Positions 1 to 7,669 of a DNA stretch of 29,460 nt are shown here, piece by piece; within the stretch, counting starts at the first letter, position 1; every line of letters begins with the position of its first letter. The notes below the pieces were generated by a model that was not told where the DNA came from, did not search any database, and saw only the letters and a program-made list of their open reading frames with translations. The translations under genes were made by a program, and so were the position numbers. This DNA is from a virus: positions 1 to 29,460 of the IMG/VR virus record IMGVR_UViG_3300028559_001723. One strand, 5' to 3'.

Positions 1-695
1 GTAAATGTAACTTTATAGTAATCTGAATCATAGTTATAACTATTAAATCCAAATCTATTACATACCAATTCAAATAACTCTTCAATAGACGCGGAAACTT
101 TACCATTATAACTATTTGAGTCAAATTCAATAGTGACCTCAATTGGTCCATCGTGAAGGTGTGGTAAATGTTTAGAAGGTCGGTAATAATCAAAATATAG
201 ATTAATTAATTCATATTTTTCAAAAATTTCTTTCAAATCTTTTTCATCGGGCCATTCAAATTCATTATCTAACTTCTGATCTGGTTTTGAAAAATAGAAA
301 GATAAGAATGTAAATTTAGCATCACCTTGATTATTTGCTGAGGGCCAGGTTCCAAGTTTCATATCATACATTGTCCAATCTTCATCTTTCAATCTACCAA
401 AAACTGATTGCATTTGATTAGTAACTGATAATAAATCCGAATAATCTTTTATATCTTGAAATACAATGATAAACTGACCTCTAATCAAACTTCCGGTATT
501 TATAATTGGTTTAAATCCTAAATAGTTTGAATTCTTATCAATATAATCATGGTATCTCATATCATCAATTGTTGATTTGAATAATATATTTCTATCATCA
601 TCTAAAAAGTCTCGCATAGCATCGATAATAGAATGTATTTCATTTTCTTGAGAATGTGACTCTTTTATTAAATTAAATCTTTTTAAGTGTTTCAT
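1..695 (-). CDS. Tagged phage protein, C-terminus outside window
   Basis: The reading frame is open from the ATG at 695 to the left edge, so the C-terminus is missing. It begins MKHLKRFNLIKE, the same short tag that opens the next six genes of this operon. After the tag comes a helical stretch (IIDAMRDFLDDDRNILF) that resembles the LKDIFxDLKDDG helix of its neighbours, then a mixed alpha/beta sequence rich in aromatic and acidic residues. I see no catalytic motif and do not recognise a family. The 9-base element AATATATAA lies exactly 3 bases before the ATG. The tag is consistent with a T4-type capsid-targeting sequence (I-K-E at residues 10-12), so the protein may be packaged in the head; that is inference. 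Confidence 0.8.
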   Translation of the reverse strand, partial: MKHLKRFNLIKESHSQENEIHSIIDAMRDFLDDDRNILFKSTIDDMRYHDYIDKNSNYLGFKPIINTGSLIRGQFIIVFQDIKDYSDLLSVTNQMQSVFGRLKDEDWTMYDMKLGTWPSANNQGDAKFTFLSFYFSKPDQKLDNEFEWPDEKDLKEIFEKYELINLYFDYYRPSKHLPHLHDGPIEVTIEFDSNSYNGKVSASIEELFELVCNRFGFNSYNYDSDYYKVTF

Positions 696-698
696 AAT

Positions 699-707
699 TT
701 ATATATT
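699..707 (-). promoter_or_regulatory. AATATATAA element, 3 bases before start
   Basis: Minus-strand AATATATAA followed by ATT and the ATG at 695. It has the exact spacing seen at eight other genes of this window. It resembles the T4 late promoter TATAAATA, but an AT-rich translation signal is the alternative. Confidence 0.45.
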
Positions 708-719
708 TTCTAATATACT

Positions 720-1190
720 TCATTTTATAAATTGAATTCTTATTGATTGATTTTCTTGAATATATCCACCTACTTCTAAATCATCTATATCAATTCTACT
801 AACTTCATCTTCGGATGGATCTGAACTATATTCTGTATTAAAAAACAATCTATATTGAAATTCCAAATCCTCCATATAGTTAATAGTTCTTTTTATAGCA
901 TCAATAAAAGATTGACTTATTTCATTTTCATTATATTCTGACTGGAACTCTTCATCATCATCTTCGTCATCATCATCTTCGAAGTCTCTCTTAGTTGGTT
1001 CTTCACTACCAAATGATATATAAACCTCATAATAGTCTCCCTTTTCATATCCTTCTATTTGTTCTCCATCAACCCAAAAATACCAATAATCTTCAGGGTT
1101 AGAATCTTTAATATCTGTTAAAATATCTTCAAGATCAGATTTAATATCATCCATAGATTCAAATATCTTATATGTCTTTAAATGTTTCAT
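720..1190 (-). CDS. Tagged LKDDG-family phage protein with acidic run
   Basis: A 156-residue acidic protein that opens with the tag MKHLKTYKIFE (I-F-E at 9-11). It follows the pattern of its paralogues downstream on the map: a first helix (DLEDILTDIKDSN), a beta region, a second helix of the type AIKRTINYMEDLEFQYR, and a final beta strand. An almost pure Asp/Glu run lies in the middle (about residues 71-83). Its start overlaps the stop of the upstream gene (1187-1666) by 4 bases (ATGA), so the two are likely translationally coupled. I know no function. Family membership is read by eye from the shared helix pattern. Confidence 0.8.
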   Translation of the reverse strand: MKHLKTYKIFESMDDIKSDLEDILTDIKDSNPEDYWYFWVDGEQIEGYEKGDYYEVYISFGSEEPTKRDFEDDDDEDDDEEFQSEYNENEISQSFIDAIKRTINYMEDLEFQYRLFFNTEYSSDPSEDEVSRIDIDDLEVGGYIQENQSIRIQFIK

Positions 1191-1666
1191 ACTTCTAATA
1201 CAAATTGACCTCTGTAAGGCTTGAAATCTTCTTTTCTCATAACTGTAATAACAGTTAATGTAAATTCATTATCACCTGGTTCTAATTGACAAACGATATT
1301 TAAATAAGATTCTTTATTCTTTATTACAAATCTATTTGGTTCACCTGCTTTAACTCCACGAGTTGGATAATCATCTTCATCTTGATAAATATCAAATACA
1401 TCCTGCATTAGTGCAATTGTCAATTCTTCAACTCCTGCCTCGATATTATCTAATATTTCATCTTTTGATATTTCTGCTTCAATTTTACCGCTGGTGTCGG
1501 TAACACCGTGTCTATATTGTCTTGAAAGTGCATGACCAATAGCTTCAACATCAATTCTAATTTCAACTGATTGTTTAATATCACCAATAAATTGTGGTGG
1601 TCTTCTATCCATTAGTTTCGGACTAATATACCCGTTAGCTTCTTTAAATGATTTTAAATATTTCAT
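1187..1666 (-). CDS. Tagged phage protein, different body
   Basis: A 159-residue protein starting MKYLKSFKEANG, so it carries the tag but with F-K-E rather than the usual [LI]-x-E. The body differs from the LKDDG paralogues: a helical region around residues 60-95 is followed by beta-rich sequence ending in LTVITVMRKEDFKPYRG and FVLEV. It overlaps both neighbours by 4 bases (ATGA junctions), which places it firmly inside the operon. I do not recognise the family. That the same tag sits on unrelated bodies argues that the tag is a separate signal rather than part of one fold. Confidence 0.8.
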   Translation of the reverse strand: MKYLKSFKEANGYISPKLMDRRPPQFIGDIKQSVEIRIDVEAIGHALSRQYRHGVTDTSGKIEAEISKDEILDNIEAGVEELTIALMQDVFDIYQDEDDYPTRGVKAGEPNRFVIKNKESYLNIVCQLEPGDNEFTLTVITVMRKEDFKPYRGQFVLEV

Positions 1667-2250
1667 ATGTCCCAGTTTTGTATCTCACCTTTTATATCCA
1701 GTGTGAATCTAATAGAATAGTCATTTCCCTTTTTCCATATATCATCTATATTGATTGGTTTATAAGAGTAGAATGGACAAAAACAAAAATTAATAAGCTG
1801 ACCTTTTTTAGTATCCTCAAATATTTTTAGTTTATCTTCTGTTAGAATATTATTAACATCTTCATCTCGGAGTCTTTCAATTACATAATTGAAAGTATCG
1901 GGCGGCTCATCAATTAAGTTAAGTATTTTTTCTCTATTTAAATCAGTAACCATTATTCCTTTGATCATTGCTACCTCCTTATTACCATCTTCAATTTGAT
2001 TGTTAAAAAAATCAGCATCCCTTTTTTTATAATCGTGTGCATAATATCCATTGAAAAAGAAAACTGAACTTGGAAATATATCATATTTTTCAAGAATCTC
2101 ATCTATATGTGGGAGAATCTCATCATACATATTATTAACTTCTCTTATTGTCTCCATGCTAAAACCATTTGCATTAGTGAATGGAACATCATATGGGTCT
2201 ATTTTTTTAGCTTCATTTAGAAAGCTGTTAATTTTCTTTAAATATTTCAT
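1663..2250 (-). CDS. Tagged phage protein
   Basis: A 195-residue protein starting MKYLKKINSFLNEA; L-N-E at residues 11-13 followed by Ala is a textbook match to the T4 prohead protease cleavage rule. The body (helix METIREVNNMYDEILPHID, then ADFFNNQIEDGNKEVAMIKG, then a beta-rich end) is unlike its neighbours and I do not recognise it. No membrane segment or catalytic motif is visible. It is preceded by AATATATAA with a 3-base gap to the ATG, and its stop overlaps the next start (ATGA). Possible role as a packaged internal protein is inferred from the tag only. Confidence 0.8.
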   Translation of the reverse strand: MKYLKKINSFLNEAKKIDPYDVPFTNANGFSMETIREVNNMYDEILPHIDEILEKYDIFPSSVFFFNGYYAHDYKKRDADFFNNQIEDGNKEVAMIKGIMVTDLNREKILNLIDEPPDTFNYVIERLRDEDVNNILTEDKLKIFEDTKKGQLINFCFCPFYSYKPINIDDIWKKGNDYSIRFTLDIKGEIQNWDI

Positions 2251-2253
2251 AAG

Positions 2254-2262
2254 TTATATATT
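2254..2262 (-). promoter_or_regulatory. AATATATAA element, 3 bases before start
   Basis: Minus-strand AATATATAA, then CTT, then the ATG at 2250. Part of the nine-gene set with identical spacing. Confidence 0.45.
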
Positions 2263-2267
2263 ATTTT

Positions 2268-3191
2268 TTAATAAATTATTATTCCAAGTTCGTGAAATTC
2301 TTCACTACCATATTCTTCTATAAATTCATCTAATGAATAAAATTCATTTTCACTTACTAATTCAATATCAATATTTAAATCATATTCTGATATAAAAGAT
2401 TTAAGTTTAAAAACAGTAGGTAAAATGTGTTCATTAAATATGAAAAAATTATATTTATTATCTTTTAAATCTATATTAATTGAATTTTTTAGTTCCGAAT
2501 CATCTGATTCTTTCCACGATTTTGTAGAATACTTTCTATATCTTCCGACAATAGCATCAACATCTATTTCATGATCATCTTCCAAATCTCTTAAAATATC
2601 TTTTACATCATCAAAAATAGATTCAAGTTCATTGACATCAACAGATTCTTTAACACTTACCGAATCATCAATATCTTCTTCCTCATCTTTAAATGTTAAA
2701 TCTAAATAAGAAACATGTCTTAGAGAACTTTTTTTAGCAAACGGTAATTCATTAATATATCTTTCCATTGTATCTACATTATTAAACCAAACACCATCAA
2801 AGGTTCTTAAATAAATACTAGATAATTGTAGGTTAAATTCAGATTCTACATGTTTAATTGCTGATTCTAATTCACTAAAAAGATTATCTTCTATACTAAA
2901 AGATGACTTGTTTACACTCACCAATCTAATTGAGAAACTCTTATAACTACCCACATATCTTCCATCTGGTCCCAAAATCGTTGAGAATTCGTTATGATCT
3001 GTAACTATATCTCTATCACCCATAGATAAAGCATGTCCTGAATACACATCTTCAACTGCAAGACCACAATCTTTCACATGAATAAATATATCGGAAATTT
3101 CCTCTATTATATTTTGAGCTGCTGCACCATCAATGTTGATGTCAAGTTCTTCATTTAGTTTGAATGAATTATATGTTTTAATGTGTTTCAT
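2268..3191 (-). CDS. Tagged LKDDG-family protein, two domain copies
   Basis: A 307-residue acidic protein starting MKHIKTYNSFKLNEE (L-N-E at 12-14). The body appears to hold two copies of the family domain. The first opens near residue 28 with IIEEISDIFIHVKDCGLAV. The second opens near residue 188 with ELESIFDDVKDILRDLEDD. Each opening helix is followed by beta-rich sequence and a further helix. The two are joined by a very acidic linker (DEEEDIDDSVSVKESVD). Only 3 bases separate it from the stop of the upstream gene. No function is known to me. The duplication suggests expansion by tandem copying and fusion, as also seen in the gene at 3630-4484. Confidence 0.8.
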   Translation of the reverse strand: MKHIKTYNSFKLNEELDINIDGAAAQNIIEEISDIFIHVKDCGLAVEDVYSGHALSMGDRDIVTDHNEFSTILGPDGRYVGSYKSFSIRLVSVNKSSFSIEDNLFSELESAIKHVESEFNLQLSSIYLRTFDGVWFNNVDTMERYINELPFAKKSSLRHVSYLDLTFKDEEEDIDDSVSVKESVDVNELESIFDDVKDILRDLEDDHEIDVDAIVGRYRKYSTKSWKESDDSELKNSINIDLKDNKYNFFIFNEHILPTVFKLKSFISEYDLNIDIELVSENEFYSLDEFIEEYGSEEFHELGIIIY

Positions 3192-3194
3192 AAC

Positions 3195-3203
3195 TTATAT
3201 ATA
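3195..3203 (-). promoter_or_regulatory. TATATATAA element made from upstream stop codon
   Basis: Minus-strand TATATATAA formed by the last codons (Tyr-Ile-stop) of the gene at 3195-3626, followed by GTT and the ATG at 3191. The stop codon is the last three bases of the element. Confidence 0.4.
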
Positions 3204-3626
3204 AAAATCTAAATAAATTGTATGCGGTCTTGTTTTTTCATCTATCTTAAATTCTTTAGTACTAAGTCCATTCCAAATATACTGAGTGAGATCTCTTTCA
3301 TCCAAATAGATATAAAATCTATCTGGACTAAATCCATGTAATGCATATCGTGCTTGATATTTATAGTCGAGTGATTGCATTAAAGAAACCGCTTCTTTAA
3401 GTGAACATACAACATCATAAGAAGTAAAATTAATTATTTGATTTACATCCGTAGGATTTGTAATCTTTACACCTATCGAAGATACAAGAATACCAATATC
3501 ATTAACCACTTTTTTTGGAAAATACTCTACTTTATATCCATCATCTTTTAAATGTATAAATATGTCCTTCAATGATTGAATATCATTTTCTATAACAGAT
3601 TCGTTAAAAGATTTAATATGTTTCAT
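3195..3626 (-). CDS. Tagged LKDDG-family protein, single domain
   Basis: A 143-residue protein, the simplest member of the family. It has the tag MKHIKSFNES (F-N-E at 7-9), then SLKDIFIHLKDDGYKVEYFP, a beta region, a helix LKEAVSLMQSLDYKYQARYA, then DRFYIYLDERDL and a final strand ending in DFYI. Almost every element aligns with the second half of the protein at 3630-4484 (LKDLFLDLKDDNFDV, YMKDLGYTYTSRYI, KFYIYQDERNL, LRFYI), so the two are clear paralogues. I do not know a function for this family. Confidence 0.82.
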   Translation of the reverse strand: MKHIKSFNESVIENDIQSLKDIFIHLKDDGYKVEYFPKKVVNDIGILVSSIGVKITNPTDVNQIINFTSYDVVCSLKEAVSLMQSLDYKYQARYALHGFSPDRFYIYLDERDLTQYIWNGLSTKEFKIDEKTRPHTIYLDFYI

Positions 3627-3629
3627 GAG

Positions 3630-3638
3630 TTATATATA
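3630..3638 (-). promoter_or_regulatory. TATATATAA element made from upstream stop codon
   Basis: Minus-strand TATATATAA built from the Tyr-Ile-stop end of the gene at 3630-4484, then CTC and the ATG at 3626. Confidence 0.4.
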
Positions 3639-4484
3639 AAAACGTAAATCTATTCTGGTGATATCTGGCCAAACTAGATCCATAGTGTGGCCTGAGAATC
3701 GTAAATTTCTTTCGTCTTGATAGATATAAAATTTACAAGAAGTTCCAGATGATGCAATATAACGAGACGTATAAGTGTAACCTAAATCTTTCATATACCA
3801 TGTAGCTCTTTTCAAAGTATCCGAGATATCTTGATTTATATTGAAGTAGGTTGTCAGTTCATTTTTTATTACAACTCTATACTCGTCACGACCAGATTTA
3901 TCTTTAAGTTCATAAAGTCTAACATCAAAGTTATCGTCTTTCAAATCTAAAAATAGATCTTTTAAATATTCAAAATCTGCATCAAAATTATTATTTTCGG
4001 TGATTCTTCTCTTTAATTTGTGTAAATCTTCCCAATATATTTTAGTCGGATCAAACACTACTTCGATTCTTTTAAATCCTTTATGTGGATATTTAGATAA
4101 CTCATCTATCTCAAGATAGTCTTGTACGATATCAGCATCTTTGTTATATCTGTTAACTTTTACACAACCTAATCCTCTTGAATCCCAATTTTTTGAACCT
4201 AATTCATAATCTAATGAGAACATATAATCATTTATTCTATGAATACTTTCTATAATTTCTTCATTTATAATATAATTTTCATTGCTCGAAAATATATACA
4301 CAACTGGAAAGTAAAATCTACCTGGTTGATAATAGAATTTATCGACTTTTATAATATATCCGTCATCTTTTAGTTCGTATAACATATCTTCTAAATCCTG
4401 ACAAATTGATTCTATTTCATCTTTATTAAATGAATCAAGAAGTTCAGAATTTTCAAAAATTGAGTATTTTATTAGATGTTTCAC
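3630..4484 (-). CDS. Tagged LKDDG-family protein, two domain copies, GTG start
   Basis: A 284-residue protein that begins with GTG at 4484; the GTG is supported by the tag MKHLIKYSIFEN (I-F-E at 9-11) and by the AATATATAA element 3 bases upstream. Copy one of the family domain runs from about residue 24 (SICQDLEDMLYELKDDGYII) to 150. Copy two runs from about residue 165 (YLKDLFLDLKDDNFDVRLYE) to the end, and is the closest relative in the window of the protein at 3195-3626. It is the first gene of the tagged operon after the endonuclease gene at 4488. Function unknown. Confidence 0.8.
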   Translation of the reverse strand: MKHLIKYSIFENSELLDSFNKDEIESICQDLEDMLYELKDDGYIIKVDKFYYQPGRFYFPVVYIFSSNENYIINEEIIESIHRINDYMFSLDYELGSKNWDSRGLGCVKVNRYNKDADIVQDYLEIDELSKYPHKGFKRIEVVFDPTKIYWEDLHKLKRRITENNNFDADFEYLKDLFLDLKDDNFDVRLYELKDKSGRDEYRVVIKNELTTYFNINQDISDTLKRATWYMKDLGYTYTSRYIASSGTSCKFYIYQDERNLRFSGHTMDLVWPDITRIDLRFYI

Positions 4485-4487
4485 TTA

Positions 4488-4496
4488 TTATATATT
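4488..4496 (-). promoter_or_regulatory. AATATATAA element made from endonuclease stop codon
   Basis: Minus-strand AATATATAA; its last three bases are the stop codon of the GIY-YIG gene. It is followed by TAA and the GTG start at 4484. Confidence 0.4.
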
Positions 4497-5654
4497 ATTC
4501 TTATACTTCCAAATAAAACCACCAGCTGATTTATATTTACCTTTACAACAAGTCACTATTGAATTTCCACCTATTTTCAATTCTTTTGTAACATCAACAA
4601 TAGAGTTCCATTCTTTTATAAACTCACCTGTATTGGAAAATTGAATGACCTGTTTGATCGTTTTATTTTTATATTTCTGTGGTGGTGAATCTTCAGAGTA
4701 TCTCCAAATATAACCCTTTGATGATTTTAATCTACTCACACAACAATCTTGTATATTTCCCTCATTAAAACCAAACGATGCGGCCTCTTTGATGGATTCA
4801 AATGATCTAATCAAATTACCTTCTAAGTCATATTGTGAGACTTTTCTTTTTTGATAATTCAACCTATCTAAATCTATATCTATAAATTCGTCTTTATATC
4901 TCCAGATAAAACCACCAGTCGTTACCGCCTTATCTCTACAACAAGATGCAATATTAGTATTTTGATAAAAGTCTGATGCCTCTCTAACACTTTTCCATTC
5001 CTTCAATAATTGTCCGCTTAAATCAAACTGTAAAACAGTTTTTGTTGGATTAGAAGCACATTGTTTTTTCCACACTCTCTCATCCTTCAAGATACCTTGT
5101 TCTTTAAGATTTGTGAAAATTGTTTTTTCACTACAATTATAATATTCAGAAAGCTTTGGCATAGATAAATTTTCAACTATATACCTTTGATATAAATCAT
5201 CTTTTTCAAGAATATAAACTTTCGGCTGAAACTTTACATAATCTGAATCGAGTGATTTATCTAAAAGAGATTGACTAATTTTTTGTTTATGGTCATCAGA
5301 TAATTTCAATCCTTTTTTTGACTGACTCATTTTTTTTCTTGACTCTTCGGAGTGCTTCATTCCTTCAGCACCATCACCGCCAATTGTCATATTTAACAGC
5401 TTATGACCATCTTCTCTATACTTAGCAATCCAATAAATCTCTCTCTCCTTCCAAAGTGTCACTGACACCTTTTCAATTATTTCTAAGACTGGTTTTTGTC
5501 CTCTGTTTATTATTGATTTTAACCAATTAAATTTGTGCAAGTTGTGTCTATCTTTTGTGTGTTGATAGAGTCTTCTCCTAGGATTATTGGATTTACCAAT
5601 ATATCTGACGTTACCATTCTCATCAGATATTTTGTATATATATGTCTCTTTCAT
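4488..5654 (-). CDS. GIY-YIG homing endonuclease with NUMOD3 and three IENR1 repeats
   Basis: A free-standing homing endonuclease of 388 residues. The nuclease domain covers about 4-92: YIYKI at 5-9 and RYIG at 17-20 form the GIY-YIG pair, Arg26-28 and the glutamates at 70-72 are the likely catalytic residues, and MTIGGDGAEG closes the domain. A NUMOD3 DNA-contact region follows (SEESRKKMSQSKKG and SDDHKQKISQS). The C-terminal half has three IENR1/NUMOD1 repeats of about 65 residues, each with a hydrophobic start (VLQFDLSG, VSQYDLEG, VIQFSNTG), a CCxxK core and an end of the GGFIWRYK type. It sits between the neck gene and the tagged operon, and its stop codon forms the regulatory element of the next gene. 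Its own start region is a hairpin (5659-5688). Confidence 0.93.
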   Translation of the reverse strand: MKETYIYKISDENGNVRYIGKSNNPRRRLYQHTKDRHNLHKFNWLKSIINRGQKPVLEIIEKVSVTLWKEREIYWIAKYREDGHKLLNMTIGGDGAEGMKHSEESRKKMSQSKKGLKLSDDHKQKISQSLLDKSLDSDYVKFQPKVYILEKDDLYQRYIVENLSMPKLSEYYNCSEKTIFTNLKEQGILKDERVWKKQCASNPTKTVLQFDLSGQLLKEWKSVREASDFYQNTNIASCCRDKAVTTGGFIWRYKDEFIDIDLDRLNYQKRKVSQYDLEGNLIRSFESIKEAASFGFNEGNIQDCCVSRLKSSKGYIWRYSEDSPPQKYKNKTIKQVIQFSNTGEFIKEWNSIVDVTKELKIGGNSIVTCCKGKYKSAGGFIWKYKNNI

Positions 5655-5658
5655 TTAA

Positions 5659-5688
5659 CACTTTTAATTTAATTATATATTAAAAGTG
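5659..5688 (-). promoter_or_regulatory. Hairpin with embedded AATATATAA before endonuclease
   Basis: Perfect 10-base arms (5659-5668 and 5679-5688, CACTTTTAAT against ATTAAAAGTG) with a 10-base loop, ending 4 bases before the ATG at 5654. The minus-strand AATATATAA (5673-5681) overlaps the 5' arm and loop. RNA started from this element would lack the 5' arm, while read-through RNA would fold. It is not followed by a T-run, so a terminator is less likely. Confidence 0.5.
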
Positions 5689-5698
5689 CCCATACACT

Positions 5699-6478
5699 TC
5701 ACTTTTTCACGAGATAAAAGAAACCTGAATTTGACTGTCCTTTGATCTCTTCCTCTGCTTCTTTAATTTCTTCTTTACCTTGTGTGATCATATCTGCACC
5801 GTTGATTTTTATGTTTCCGGGAAGTGTAAAATCATACCTTCCAGTTAAATTACCATATTGAACTTTAGACCATCCAGTAACAAATTTTAAAAATAAGTCA
5901 TCTCTGAATAAATATTCAGGTCTTATATTGGCATAAGCCTCAATAATTACATCATGTTTAACTGCTGTTAAAATATGTAATCTGTGTTGAAGTTGATTAT
6001 AGTGAAATTTAAGTGTATATTTATTTAACTGATTTAACATATCAGACATTGAATCCAACATAGTTTTATAAACTCCTAATTCACCAATTGTTGTAACATA
6101 TGATGATAAATAAGGCTGATTTGTAACTCCAAGATTTACTGAAAGATTTGGTGTGTTTATCCCTAATTGAAATAAACTTGATCCTCTTACTTCGTATAGA
6201 TAAGATACTGATTGTATTTCACAAGGTACATCAACATAGTTATACTTTGTAAATTCTTCGGTGTAGAATGCTTCTTTATCAATTTTATAGTATATTTTCT
6301 GAACAGCGTATTGGTACCATCTATAGAAATATGGAAGAGCTCTAGTTTCAATTATTCTTCTTATTTCTGAATCTGGTAAGACTTTAGGAAGGGCGCAACC
6401 AACTGTTATTTCATTTTGTATGAAATCTATAAATTCTTCGATTGATAATCCATTATCATAAGGTACGTAGTCTGCCAT
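5699..6478 (-). CDS. Neck protein, T4 gp13-like
   Basis: Likely head-completion (neck) protein that joins the filled head to the tail. The best evidence is the C-terminus: LPGNIKINGADMITQGKEE aligns with T4 gp13 LPGGVTIDGQRLIEEA in spacing and charge, and the preceding FVTGWSKVQYGNLTGRY matches the gp13 YATALAKELNGQILARH. The N-terminal part (LPDSEIRRIIETRALPYFY) matches the gp13 region where a short Pro-containing loop leads into a helix. I choose the ATG at 6478 (MADYVPYDNG, 259 residues). The longer frame from 6517 would run through an AATATATAA element (6498-6506). It stands alone here, with an endonuclease on one side and a glycosyltransferase on the other. Assignment rests on remembered T4 sequence. 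Confidence 0.75.
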   Translation of the reverse strand: MADYVPYDNGLSIEEFIDFIQNEITVGCALPKVLPDSEIRRIIETRALPYFYRWYQYAVQKIYYKIDKEAFYTEEFTKYNYVDVPCEIQSVSYLYEVRGSSLFQLGINTPNLSVNLGVTNQPYLSSYVTTIGELGVYKTMLDSMSDMLNQLNKYTLKFHYNQLQHRLHILTAVKHDVIIEAYANIRPEYLFRDDLFLKFVTGWSKVQYGNLTGRYDFTLPGNIKINGADMITQGKEEIKEAEEEIKGQSNSGFFYLVKK

Positions 6479-6497
6479 TTTGTCAATTAGAATTTTC

Positions 6498-6506
6498 TTA
6501 TATATT
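6498..6506 (-). promoter_or_regulatory. AATATATAA element before neck gene
   Basis: Minus-strand AATATATAA, 19 bases before the ATG at 6478. It argues against the alternative start at 6517, which would lie upstream of it. Confidence 0.4.
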
Positions 6507-6534
6507 AAATAAAACAAACCATGTTATTCTACAC

Positions 6535-6542
6535 TATAAATA
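6535..6542 (+). promoter_or_regulatory. TATAAATA, T4 late promoter-like
   Basis: Exact match to the T4 late promoter consensus TATAAATA, 17 bases before the ATG at 6560. Confidence 0.45.
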
Positions 6543-6559
6543 ATAAAATATAATTGGGT

Positions 6560-7669
6560 ATGAAAAAAATAGGTCTTTGTATGATTGTTAAAAATGAGGC
6601 ACACGTTATAACAAGATGTATGGACTCACTAAAAAGACTTATTGATTATGTTTTAATAATTGACACTGGTTCAGATGATAATACAATTGATGTTATAAAT
6701 TCTTGGCTTATTGAGAATAAAATTCTTGGTGAGGTAATTTCGGAACCTTGGAGAGATTTTGCTTATAATAGAACTTTTGCTCTTGAAAAATTGAGAGAAA
6801 AGAGTTTTATTGATTATGCTTTAATGATAGATGCTGATGAGATATTAGTTTTTGAAGATGATTTTGATGTTACTAATTTTAAAAACTCTTTAGAATCTGA
6901 TATCTATGATATAGTAACTAATATGAATGGGTTTATCTATAATAGACCAACTTTAACAATTAATTCAAAAAATAGTAAATATGAGGGGGTTGTTCATGAA
7001 TTTTTGGTTATGGATGGATCTCAATCTAGAGGAGTTGCTAATGGATTCTATAATAGACCTATTCAAGATAGTGATAGAAATAGAGGAGAGAACAAATTTT
7101 TAAAAGATGCTAAGTTAATAGAAGATGCTCTTGAAGGAGAATTATCGGAATGGTTTAGATCTAGATATACATTTTATCTAGCGCAGTGTTATAGAGATGG
7201 TGGTAAGCCCGAATTATCATTGACTAATTATTTATTAAGAGCAGAACAAGGATTCTGGGAAGAAGAAGTCTACATAAGTTTATACACAGCTGCAAATATT
7301 ATGAAAGATTTAGGATATCCAAAGGAGGAAATTTTAGAAACATATCTTAGAGCTAATGATGTAGTACCATATAGAGCTGAGGCTCTATATGGTTATATTA
7401 ATTATTGTAGATTAAATGGTTTAAATCAAAGAGGATATATCATTGGAAAACATGCTATGAATATTACATGTCCAAGTAATTCTTTATTTATCGAGACTTG
7501 GATATATAATTATGGAATTATAGATGAATTCTCAATAGTGGCATTTTGGGCGGGACATTACCAAGAAAGTAAAGAAGCTTGTGAGAGATTATTAAGTGAA
7601 AATAAAATACCCGACTATTATTATGATCGGGTAAAATCTAACTTACAATTTGCAGTTGATCGACTTTAA
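6560..7669 (+). CDS. Family 2 glycosyltransferase with helical repeat tail
   Basis: Predicted to transfer a sugar from a nucleotide-sugar donor. The GT-A fold is visible from the start: LCMIVKNEAHVITRCMDSL (6-24), DTGSDDNT (35-42) for nucleotide binding, and the metal-binding DADE at 91-94. From about residue 190 the sequence is helical with tetratricopeptide-like spacing (FYLAQCYRDGGKPELSLTNY, YISLYTAANIMKDLGYPKEE). I use the ATG at 6560; a TTG two codons earlier is possible. It is transcribed away from the neck gene and converges on dnaJ with a 4-base overlap of the stop codons. In phages such enzymes decorate DNA, virion proteins or host glycans; the substrate cannot be told here. Confidence 0.85.
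   Translation: MKKIGLCMIVKNEAHVITRCMDSLKRLIDYVLIIDTGSDDNTIDVINSWLIENKILGEVISEPWRDFAYNRTFALEKLREKSFIDYALMIDADEILVFEDDFDVTNFKNSLESDIYDIVTNMNGFIYNRPTLTINSKNSKYEGVVHEFLVMDGSQSRGVANGFYNRPIQDSDRNRGENKFLKDAKLIEDALEGELSEWFRSRYTFYLAQCYRDGGKPELSLTNYLLRAEQGFWEEEVYISLYTAANIMKDLGYPKEEILETYLRANDVVPYRAEALYGYINYCRLNGLNQRGYIIGKHAMNITCPSNSLFIETWIYNYGIIDEFSIVAFWAGHYQESKEACERLLSENKIPDYYYDRVKSNLQFAVDRL

Noticed and set aside
4488-5654. The GIY-YIG gene as an intron-encoded enzyme
   Set aside because: The neck gene and the tagged gene on either side are both complete, and no group I intron core was seen, so it is free-standing.
6479-6517. Longer N-terminus of the neck protein from the ATG at 6517
   Set aside because: It would be read through an AATATATAA element, and the shorter form fits the gp13 start region better.
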